NCBI GenBank assembly: GCA_018971925.1
Contig: JAGWZT010000015.1
Location: forward strand, 1 to 16,200
Source: Lysobacteraceae bacterium
Lineage (GTDB): Bacteria; Pseudomonadota; Gammaproteobacteria; Xanthomonadales; Rhodanobacteraceae
Length of the DNA: 16,200 nt
Reading direction: 5' to 3'
Part shown: positions 1-6,663 of the stretch, piece by piece
How the letters are laid out: every line of letters starts with the position of its first letter
How positions within the stretch are numbered: position 1 is the first letter of the stretch
The notes under the pieces: model-generated
Databases searched by the model: none
Told to the model about the DNA's origin: nothing
The model's input: the letters and a program-made list of their open reading frames with translations, nothing else
Made by a program: the position numbers and the translations under genes

Positions 1-552
1 GGCCACCACGACCTTGAGCGGCCACGCCGCGGATTCCAGCAACGGTGTTGCCCAGGCATCTTCGCCATCGTCGCGCGTGCCTGCGGACATTTCCACGAAA
101 CCGCCGAAGATCGAGCGCGCGGCGGAGCCGGAGCCGCGACGCGCCAGTACCGACAATTCGCGCGGTTGCAGGTGCAGGTCCAGGGCGCGATCGGCCGCCA
201 CCGCCAACGCCGCGAAACCGGACGCCGATGATGCGAGCCCCGCGCCGGTCGGAAAGTCGTTGCCGGATTCGACGCACGCGCGGGTGGCAACGCCGGCGCG
301 CGCGCGGAACAGATCGAGGAAGGCGCTGATCTTGCGGCTTTGTGCTTCATCGCGCTCGCCGTTCAATTTGATGTCGTCGGTGGCGAGTGCGTCGTCGAAG
401 CGCACGCGCGTGCGCGTGTGCAGCGCATCCAGTGTGATCGACAGCGATCCCGCGGCCGGCAGGTTCAACGCGGCGTCGCGCTTGCCCCAGTATTTGACCA
501 GCGCGATGTTGGGTTGGGCAGTGACGGTAGCTTCGCCGGTAGCGGCACTCAT
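1..552 (-). CDS. mvaD: Diphosphomevalonate decarboxylase, N-terminal part (cut by window edge)
   Basis: Catalyses the ATP-dependent decarboxylation of mevalonate 5-diphosphate to isopentenyl diphosphate, the last step of the mevalonate pathway, in the cytoplasm. I translated 184 residues from the ATG at 552 down to base 1; the family is about 330 residues, so the C-terminal half, including the catalytic aspartate, lies outside the window. Visible family motifs are NIALVKYWGK (residues 15-24), a GHMP-kinase-type segment NDFPTGAGLASSASG (98-112) and GSGSAARSIFGG (140-151), whose Arg matches the substrate-binding Arg of the yeast enzyme. The start has only a weak ribosome site, but MSAATGEATVTAQPNIALVK has the normal family N-terminus. 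It lies 154 bases downstream of hpnA in the same direction, so it may belong to the hopanoid operon. A phosphomevalonate decarboxylase or mevalonate 3-kinase of the same fold cannot be excluded without the C-terminus. Confidence 0.87.
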   Translation of the reverse strand, partial: MSAATGEATVTAQPNIALVKYWGKRDAALNLPAAGSLSITLDALHTRTRVRFDDALATDDIKLNGERDEAQSRKISAFLDLFRARAGVATRACVESGNDFPTGAGLASSASGFAALAVAADRALDLHLQPRELSVLARRGSGSAARSIFGGFVEMSAGTRDDGEDAWATPLLESAAWPLKVVVA

Positions 553-593
553 GGAAAGACTCTTGGAAGATGAAGCGGGACAACCAACAGGCT

Positions 594-677
594 CGCCATT
601 CCGGGGCCAGCACCGGCTCGTCGGTGATGGAACCCGGAATCCGTTGCCTCCGTCGGCCAATGCAATCCGGAATGACG
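594..677. repeat. Palindromic (REP-like) repeat between hpnA and mvaD
   Basis: The ends form an inverted repeat: CGCCATTCCGG at 594-604 and CCGGAATGACG at 667-677 pair at 10 of 11 positions. Further CCGG/GGAATCC segments between them could extend the fold. Short elements with CATTCCGG...CCGGAATG ends are common as dispersed intergenic repeats in proteobacterial genomes. The element fills much of the 154-base gap in the hopanoid gene run. It has no T-tract, so I do not call it an intrinsic terminator, but it could affect mRNA stability or read-through into mvaD. I see only this copy in the window. Confidence 0.5.
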
Positions 678-706
678 ACAGGAGAGGTATCGGGCGTCCG
701 GGAAAA

Positions 707-1699
707 TCAGTCGAGATACCTGTTCCCACGGAACCATTGTATTGCGTCGGCCAGGGCTTCCCGCGCCGGACGCGCCCGGTAGCCGAGCTCGGCTTCGGCA
801 CGCCGGCTCGAAAAGTACATCCTGTGCCGTGCCAGCTTGACGCCATCCACCGTGACGTTCGGTGCGGCGCCCGTGACACGCGCCCAGGCCTCGGCCACAT
901 GGGCAACCGGCAACACGGCGGCGTGCGGCAGTTGCAGCCAGGGCGCACGGTGTCCGGTCAGTTCGGCGACGGCGGCAAGAATCGCCTTCAGGCTCATGTT
1001 CTCGCCGCCCAGCACGTAACGCCGTCCGCGTTGGCCGCGCTCGTAGGCGAGCACCTGGCCTTCGGCGACGTCGTCGACGTGGACGACGCACAGGCCCGTA
1101 TCGACGAACGCCGGCATCCGTCCGCGTGCGGCATCGAGGATCACGCGCCCGGTCGGCGTCGGCTTGCGGTCACGCGGACCTACGGGCGCAGCGGGATTGA
1201 CGATCACGATATCGGAACCGGCTCGCGCGCAGCGGCGCACCAGTGCCTCCGACAGGAACTTGGAACGCTTGTACGCGCCGATCATGTCGGCGAGGTGTGC
1301 CGGTGTATCTTCATCGGATGGCGTGCCGTCGTGATGCAGGCCCAGTGTCGCGACGCTGGAAGTGTGCACGACACGCCGGACGCCGCAGCGTTGCGCGGCC
1401 ATCAGGATGGCATGCGTGCCGCGTACGTTTGTCCTGCGAATTTCATGTGGATCGCGCGCCCACAACCGATAGTCCGCGGCGACGTGGAACAGGCCTTCGC
1501 AGCCCAGCAACGCGCGTTCCAGCGAGGTCGGGTCGAGCAGGTCGCCACGCACGATTTCGACGTCCACGCCATCGATGTTGGCGGTGTCGCTGGATGGCCG
1601 CGCGAGCGCGCGCACCGCGTAACCGTGGCGCAACAGCGCGTGCACCACGGCCGAGCCGACGAATCCGTTGGCGCCACTGACGAGGACGCGCCCGCTCAT
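707..1699 (-). CDS. hpnA: Hopanoid-associated NAD(P)-dependent epimerase/dehydrogenase HpnA
   Basis: A 330-residue extended short-chain dehydrogenase/reductase matching the hopanoid-associated sugar epimerase family HpnA. The Rossmann nucleotide loop is GANGFVG at residues 9-15 and the catalytic Tyr-Lys pair is Y143-K147 (AYKRSK). TSSVATLG near 113-120 contributes the usual catalytic serine/threonine region. I chose the ATG at 1699 because the glycine motif then sits at the normal distance from the N-terminus and because it overlaps the hpnG stop codon as ATGA (1699-1696), a classic translational coupling. A longer reading frame exists upstream but would add 42 Arg-rich residues inside hpnG. 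The exact substrate of HpnA is not established; by context it acts on the ribosylhopane side chain or a related sugar. Confidence 0.88.
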   Translation of the reverse strand: MSGRVLVSGANGFVGSAVVHALLRHGYAVRALARPSSDTANIDGVDVEIVRGDLLDPTSLERALLGCEGLFHVAADYRLWARDPHEIRRTNVRGTHAILMAAQRCGVRRVVHTSSVATLGLHHDGTPSDEDTPAHLADMIGAYKRSKFLSEALVRRCARAGSDIVIVNPAAPVGPRDRKPTPTGRVILDAARGRMPAFVDTGLCVVHVDDVAEGQVLAYERGQRGRRYVLGGENMSLKAILAAVAELTGHRAPWLQLPHAAVLPVAHVAEAWARVTGAAPNVTVDGVKLARHRMYFSSRRAEAELGYRARPAREALADAIQWFRGNRYLD

Positions 1700-2412
1700 G
1701 CAGCGAGTGCCGCGGCGGTTGCGAGCGAGCGGCGCGCACGCCGGTAGTCGCGCGACAGCGCATGCACGGCGCGCCAGGTGGCGGGGCCGCCGAAGGCGAT
1801 CGCCGCGACCATGCGCAGCGACCATCCTTCGTCGGCGCCGTCCAGTGCACGCACGATGCCCGCGGGCAGTTCCCGCGCCGCCGGATCGCAGATGGCTTTC
1901 ACCACGACGAACGGCAGCTTCGCGCGCAGCGCCACTGCAGCGACCGGCGCAGCTTCCATGTCCACAGCGAGGGCGCCGCTGCGTTCGGCCAGCGCCCGCT
2001 TTTCGGATGGCGTCGCCACCGGCTGCGTCGCCGACCAGAGCGTACCGCGGCGCACATGCAGGGCCGCGGAAAGCGCTGCAGCCAGTTGTTCGCTTGCATC
2101 GGCATCGGTGGCGAACCCGGGATCATCGCGCGCATAGCGGATGCGATCGACGATCAACACGTCACCCGCCGCAAGCGTGGCATCCAGCGCGCCGGCCACG
2201 CCCCAGTTCGCCAGCCGCGCGACGCCGCAGGCGAGCAGCCGCTCCGCCGCGCGCATCGCGTTGTGCGGGCCGATGCCGGATACCGCAATCCATCCGCCGC
2301 GCCAGCGCACGCAATCACCCGGGTGCATGCCGTGCACGCCGATGCTGTGCGCTTCGGCGGGAAGCGCCACGACCAGGCCCGTGCCTTCAGTGGGGCCGCC
2401 CGGCGTGGACAT
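1696..2412 (-). CDS. hpnG: Adenosylhopane phosphorylase/nucleosidase HpnG
   Basis: 238 residues of the nucleoside phosphorylase/MTA-SAH nucleosidase superfamily, in the hopanoid-associated HpnG subfamily. HpnG removes adenine from adenosylhopane to give ribosyl- or phosphoribosylhopane, the precursor of bacteriohopanepolyol side chains. Motifs are the phosphate/ribose site SGIGPHNA (45-52), NWGVAGAL (69-76), the ribose-binding DMEA (151-154) and a base-site aspartate in KAICDPA (172-178). The ATG at 2412 lies inside the 3' end of shc (26-base overlap) and the stop overlaps hpnA by 4 bases, so the three genes are almost certainly cotranscribed and translationally coupled. The radical-SAM enzyme HpnH, which makes adenosylhopane, is not in this window and must be elsewhere if the pathway is complete. 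Confidence 0.88.
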   Translation of the reverse strand: MSTPGGPTEGTGLVVALPAEAHSIGVHGMHPGDCVRWRGGWIAVSGIGPHNAMRAAERLLACGVARLANWGVAGALDATLAAGDVLIVDRIRYARDDPGFATDADASEQLAAALSAALHVRRGTLWSATQPVATPSEKRALAERSGALAVDMEAAPVAAVALRAKLPFVVVKAICDPAARELPAGIVRALDGADEGWSLRMVAAIAFGGPATWRAVHALSRDYRRARRSLATAAALAA

Positions 2413-4327
2413 TGCGGAAGCGCACCAGCGCCCAGTAAGGAAAGTAGCGACTGTAGCCGTGGTACTTCAGGTAGAACACGCGCGGGAACCCCGGCGCGTT
2501 GAAGCGGGCGTCGTGCCATTCGCCGCCGGTTTGGGTCCTGAGCAGATATTCGACGCCGCGCGCCACCGCCGGGCTGCCGGCCGCGCCCGCGGCCATCAGT
2601 CCCAGCAGAGCCCATGCCGTCTGCGCGGGACCACTGTGCGCGCCGCGCCCGCGCAATTCCGGATCAAGATAACTGTCGTTGCCTTCGCCCCAGCCGCCAT
2701 CGGCCTGCTGCACGGATTTCAGCCACTTCACGGCGCGCCGGACCGGGGCTTCGCCGGCCGCCATGCCGGCGGCGCGCAGCGCCACCAGCACCGACCACGT
2801 GCCGTAGATGTAATTGGTGCCCCAGCGCCCGAACCAAGCGCCTTCCGGGGTCTGTTCGTCCAGCAGGAACCGCATCGCGCGTTCGCGCGCCGCGCGATCC
2901 TGTTCGCGGTCGACCAACGACAGCAAGGTCAGCACGCGGCCGCTGACGTCACTGGTGGACGGGTCAAGCAGCGCGCCATGATCAGCGAACGGAATCTGGT
3001 TGAGCCACTGGTGATCGTTGTCGGCGTCGAAGGCGGCAAAGCCGCCGTTCTCCGATTGCATGCCGCACAGCCAGCCAACGGCGCGCTCGATCGAGCCCGC
3101 GAATTTCACGCGCTGCGGCGACTGGTGCAGCGCACGCGCCACGACCGCGGTGTCATCGAGGTCGGGATAGGCATCGTTCCTAAACTGGAACGCCCAGCCT
3201 CCGCCGGGAAGCTGCGGGCGATAACTTCGCCAATCGCCCGGTTCATCGAGCAACTGGCGACTGGTCAGCCATTCAAGCGCGCGCCCGATCGCCGCGGCCG
3301 GCGCGCCGCCGTCCTCCTGCAACGCGAGGCAAGTCAGCCCGGTATCCCAGACCGGCGACACGCAGGGCTGGCACCAGGCGACGTCGTCGTGCACGACCAG
3401 CAGGTCATCGATGGCCTTGCGCGTTTCGCGGCGCGCGGGATGTTCGGCCGCATAACCGAGCAACGCCAGCGCCTCGTAGGCGTTGACCATCGCAGGAAAG
3501 ATCGCGCCCAGGCCGCCGTCGCCGTTGCGGCGTTCGAGTATCCAGTCCCCGGCGCGTTTCAGGGCATGCCTGCGCAGGCGGCCGGGCATCAGCGGTTCGA
3601 AACGCCGCACGACATGGTCGCACGCGAACAGCAACCGGTTCAGCAGCGAACGCGCGTGGAAATAGTGTTGTTCCTGTTCCGGCGGCGTGACGAACAGTTC
3701 CCTGACGTGCATGCCGAGCGGATTGGCCGCACGCGGTTTCAAAGTGGTCAACACCGACAGCGGCACCATCACGGTGCGCGACCAATACGACACCTTGCCG
3801 AGGTTGAAGGGGAACCAGCGCGGCAACAGCACGATTTCGACCGGCAGGAAGGGAACCCCTCGCCACGGCAGTTCGCCGAACAGCGCCAGCGCGATGCGGG
3901 TGAACACGTTGCTGCGCGCGGCGCCTCCGTGCGCGAGGATCGCCGCGCGGGCACGCGCCATGTGCGGCGCATCGGCGCGGTCGCCGGCCAGCTTCAGCGC
4001 GAAATAGCATTTCACACTGCAGCTCACGTCGAGCGCGCCGCCGGGGTACAGCGGCCAACCGCCGTCGCGCGACTGGTTCCCGCGCAGGTATCCGGCGAGA
4101 CGCGATTCCAGCAGGCGGTCGGATTCGCCGAGGTAATGCAGCATCAGGATGTATTCGGCCGGGATCGTGCAGTCGGCTTCCAGCTCGTATTGCCAATAGC
4201 CATCCGCGTGCTGGCGGCCAAGGATCCGCGTTCGCGCTGCATCGATGGCCTCGGCAAGAGGATCGCGCGCAGCGGGTTGGCTGCGAACCGTCGGGCCTGC
4301 TTGCGGGGTGCCGGAGTCGGGTGGCAT
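2387..4327 (-). CDS. shc: Squalene-hopene cyclase
   Basis: 646 residues, the normal length for bacterial squalene-hopene cyclases, which cyclise squalene to hop-22(29)-ene and hopanol at the cytoplasmic membrane. The catalytic DXDD acid motif is D389-L-D-D392, in AYPDLDDTA. Several QW-type repeats are visible, for example QSRDGGW (85-91), QSENGGF (424-430), QTPEGAW (492-498) and QQADGGW (540-546), and the aromatic cation-stabilising regions GWAFQ and NYIYGTW are present. The C-terminus YLKYHGYSRYFPYWAL is typical of the family. The ATG at 4327 lies 14 bases after the squalene synthase stop; the frame stays open far upstream, but that part is the shadow of the preceding gene. The ribosome site is weak, consistent with coupling to the upstream gene. 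Confidence 0.96.
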   Translation of the reverse strand: MPPDSGTPQAGPTVRSQPAARDPLAEAIDAARTRILGRQHADGYWQYELEADCTIPAEYILMLHYLGESDRLLESRLAGYLRGNQSRDGGWPLYPGGALDVSCSVKCYFALKLAGDRADAPHMARARAAILAHGGAARSNVFTRIALALFGELPWRGVPFLPVEIVLLPRWFPFNLGKVSYWSRTVMVPLSVLTTLKPRAANPLGMHVRELFVTPPEQEQHYFHARSLLNRLLFACDHVVRRFEPLMPGRLRRHALKRAGDWILERRNGDGGLGAIFPAMVNAYEALALLGYAAEHPARRETRKAIDDLLVVHDDVAWCQPCVSPVWDTGLTCLALQEDGGAPAAAIGRALEWLTSRQLLDEPGDWRSYRPQLPGGGWAFQFRNDAYPDLDDTAVVARALHQSPQRVKFAGSIERAVGWLCGMQSENGGFAAFDADNDHQWLNQIPFADHGALLDPSTSDVSGRVLTLLSLVDREQDRAARERAMRFLLDEQTPEGAWFGRWGTNYIYGTWSVLVALRAAGMAAGEAPVRRAVKWLKSVQQADGGWGEGNDSYLDPELRGRGAHSGPAQTAWALLGLMAAGAAGSPAVARGVEYLLRTQTGGEWHDARFNAPGFPRVFYLKYHGYSRYFPYWALVRFRNVHAGRPH

Positions 4328-4341
4328 GACGTCAGCGGGCC

Positions 4342-5478
4342 CTACTTGAAGGTCAACGCCTGCGCCGGACCGCAACGGTCGCTGCGCGGCCACGCCAAGC
4401 GCGGGTCCGGCAGCAGGCCGCCCCAATCCGTGGCCAGCGCCTGCAGCGGCAGGCCATCGGCCATGCGCGTGAACCAGCTTTGCAGCACGCGGCTGTAGCC
4501 CGAGAACAGGCGCGTGACGATCACGATTTTCTTCACCACCTGCCGTGACACCTTTACCTGGGCGCCGGCCGTGAAATCCGGCTTGGCGAGGATCGACGCC
4601 AGTGTGCGCATCGCCAACCCCACGGCGATCAGGCAGAAGCGGCGGATGCCGGCTTCCTTTTCCGGGATCAGCAACGTGTAATCGAGCGCATTGCGCAGAT
4701 GGCTGTGGGCGATGCCGATCAATTGCGCATAGGCCTTGCCGAATGCGTCCGGCACATTGCCGCGGCGGATGTTCTGCAGTTCCACGCCGGCGCGTGCGAA
4801 CAGGTCGTGCGGCAACCAGCACACGCCGCGCTCGCGGTCTTCCCAGAAGTCCTTGAGGATATTGGTCATCTGCAGGCCCTGGCCGAACGACACGTCCAGC
4901 GCCGCCATCGCTTCGCGCTTTTCGGCGATGCGCGGCGAGTACTCGCAGAACAGGTCGGTGAGGGTTTGCCCGACGATGCCGGCCACGTAATAGCAATAGC
5001 GATCCATCTCGCGCATGTCGGCGAGGCCTGCGGTGCTGGCACGGCGCTCGAAGCTCGGCATGCCGGTGCACATGATGCGGATGCAGCGTGCCAGCGATTC
5101 GCGCTGCGCGAGGTTGAATCCATCGGTCACTTCGATGACGTCGGGCGTATGCGCCACCAGGTCGCGTTCCGCCGCAAGCGTGTTGCCGCGCAGGAGCGGC
5201 GCGAGGTCGCGCGCGAACGAGGCCGGATCTTCGGTCGACCCGACCACGCGCGTGAAACGGTCATGGAACTGTTGCTTCACGTCGCCGCCGAGCGATTGTT
5301 CGTCCTCGATGGTGTCCGCGATCCGGCACAACAGGTAGGCGTTGGCGATCACCGTGCGCAGGCGCGGATTGAGTTGCGGGATCGTCAGCGCGAAGGTGCG
5401 TGATACCGCGGGGAGAATGCGCTCCTGGTAGGCTTCGGCGTCTCGTCGCGATGCGTTGGCGGAAGCTGGGGCGATCAT
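4342..5478 (-). CDS. sqs: Squalene synthase (single-enzyme, farnesyl-diphosphate farnesyltransferase type)
   Basis: A 378-residue member of the squalene/phytoene synthase family that condenses two farnesyl diphosphates. The first Asp-rich motif is DTIEDE (55-60), the second is NILKDFWED (206-214), and the central block is YCYYVAGIVG (161-170). DTIED and YCxYVAGxVG are the forms seen in eukaryotic and Methylococcus-type squalene synthases, whereas HpnC/HpnD usually carry DDxxD-type first motifs and YCxxVAG with a different tail. I therefore favour a one-enzyme FPP-to-squalene route; HpnD is the alternative. No C-terminal membrane anchor is obvious. The ATG at 5478 is preceded by AAGGAG with 8-9 bases spacing, a strong site that decides the start; longer upstream frames are Arg/Ser-rich and unsupported. 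It is the first gene of the minus-strand hopanoid run. A -10-like TAGGAT lies at 5519-5524, but no convincing -35 goes with it. Confidence 0.88.
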   Translation of the reverse strand: MIAPASANASRRDAEAYQERILPAVSRTFALTIPQLNPRLRTVIANAYLLCRIADTIEDEQSLGGDVKQQFHDRFTRVVGSTEDPASFARDLAPLLRGNTLAAERDLVAHTPDVIEVTDGFNLAQRESLARCIRIMCTGMPSFERRASTAGLADMREMDRYCYYVAGIVGQTLTDLFCEYSPRIAEKREAMAALDVSFGQGLQMTNILKDFWEDRERGVCWLPHDLFARAGVELQNIRRGNVPDAFGKAYAQLIGIAHSHLRNALDYTLLIPEKEAGIRRFCLIAVGLAMRTLASILAKPDFTAGAQVKVSRQVVKKIVIVTRLFSGYSRVLQSWFTRMADGLPLQALATDWGGLLPDPRLAWPRSDRCGPAQALTFK

Positions 5479-5568
5479 CCTGCTGGTCTCCTTCGGCGCA
5501 TTGCCGGCCGACGTATCGATCCTACGCATTGTGCGTGAAGATGAGGTGGAAGTGGCGCCGACGCCGTT

Positions 5569-5598
5569 TTGACATTCACGAGGCGCCCTCGCTAGGCT
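5569..5598 (+). promoter_or_regulatory. Candidate sigma-70-type promoter for ispA
   Basis: A perfect TTGACA (5569-5574) is followed after 18 bases by TAGGCT (5593-5598), preceded by GC. Transcription would begin near 5605 and leave a leader of about 35 bases before the ispA ATG at 5639. The -10 contains one of only three CTAG tetranucleotides in the window. Confidence 0.5.
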
Positions 5599-5638
5599 CG
5601 CGGCGCCGCGGCGTGCAGCGCCGACGTGGAGCCGTTTG

Positions 5639-6523
5639 ATGTCTTTTGCAGATCGCGTGGCCGGATACCGTGAACGGGTCGAACGGGCGTTGGAAGCGCG
5701 CCTGCCGCCTGCGGAGGCGCGACCGGCCTCCCTGCATGCGGCCATGCGCTACGCGGCGCTGGGTGGCGGCAAGCGCATCCGCCCGTTGCTCTGTTATGCC
5801 AGCGGCGAAGTCCTGGGCGTGCCGGCCGATCGCCTCGACGACGCGGCCTGCGCGGTCGAATGCGTGCACGTCTTCTCGCTGGTGCACGACGACCTGCCGG
5901 CGATGGACGACGATGCGTTGCGGCGCGGCAAGCCCTCCACGCATGCGGCGTTCGGCGTCGCCACCGCGATCCTCGCGGGCGACGCGCTGCAGACGCGCGC
6001 ATTCGAAATCCTCGCGGGCGATGGCGCGCACGACGCTGCCGCGCGGCTGGCCATGATCGCGATCCTTGCCAGCGCCACCGGTTCGCAAGGCATGACCGGC
6101 GGCCAGGCGGTGGACTTGGAATCCGAAGACAGGCAACTCGCGGCGGCGGACCTCGAAGCACTCGATCGCGACAAGACCGGCAAATTGATCCGCGCGGCGG
6201 TATTGATGCCGTGCTGTGCGGTGCCCGACCTGCCGGCCGCCTCGCGCGATGCGCTCGACCGTTTCGCGGAATGCGTGGGGCTCGCTTTCCAGATCAAGGA
6301 CGACGTGCTGGATGTCGAAGGCGAGCAGGCGCTCACCGGCAAGACCCGGGGTGCAGACGCTGCGCGCGGCAAGGCGACGTATCCGTCCCTGATGGGCCTG
6401 GGCGAGGCCAAGCACCGCGCCGATGCGCTGTACGCCGATGCGCTCGCCGCGCTGGAAGGCTTCGGTGGCGCCGCCGAACCGCTGCGCTGGCTGGCGCGTT
6501 ACATCGTGCATCGGGATCGTTGA
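5639..6523 (+). CDS. ispA: Farnesyl diphosphate synthase (geranyltranstransferase)
   Basis: A 294-residue trans-isoprenyl diphosphate synthase that condenses IPP with DMAPP and GPP to make farnesyl diphosphate, the substrate of the divergently encoded squalene synthase. Motifs are GGKRIRP (43-49), the first Asp-rich motif DDLPAMDDD (84-92) and the second DDVLD (221-225). FSLVHDDLPAMDDD closely resembles E. coli IspA, supporting a C15 rather than a longer product. The ATG at 5639 is preceded by GGAG with 7 bases spacing; an in-frame TTG directly before it is less likely. A promoter candidate lies at 5569-5598. In many genomes ispA sits with xseB and dxs of the MEP route; here it stands next to hopanoid and mevalonate genes instead, suggesting that it feeds that pathway. 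Confidence 0.94.
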   Translation: MSFADRVAGYRERVERALEARLPPAEARPASLHAAMRYAALGGGKRIRPLLCYASGEVLGVPADRLDDAACAVECVHVFSLVHDDLPAMDDDALRRGKPSTHAAFGVATAILAGDALQTRAFEILAGDGAHDAAARLAMIAILASATGSQGMTGGQAVDLESEDRQLAAADLEALDRDKTGKLIRAAVLMPCCAVPDLPAASRDALDRFAECVGLAFQIKDDVLDVEGEQALTGKTRGADAARGKATYPSLMGLGEAKHRADALYADALAALEGFGGAAEPLRWLARYIVHRDR

Positions 6524-6663
6524 GCCTTTGAGTTGATGTCGTGTTGCCGGAGCGCGGATCGCGTATCGCTTATGCACGCACCGCGCTTGCATCGCACGGT
6601 GCGAAGCCCGACACTTGCACACATCTGGAGACCGGCCCGTTGCCGGTGGGAATCCCGGGGCGC

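Noticed and set aside
14..1747. 577-residue plus-strand open frame across mvaD and hpnA
   Set aside because: It is antisense to two genes with clear family motifs, is rich in Arg, Ala and Pro, and shows no domain. High-G+C codon use keeps the opposite frame open.
2141..4498. 785-residue plus-strand open frame opposite shc
   Set aside because: It is the mirror of the squalene-hopene cyclase coding frame; no motif or ribosome site supports it.
5576..6622. 348-residue minus-strand frame opposite ispA
   Set aside because: It is a shadow of ispA, whose Asp-rich motifs are unmistakable.
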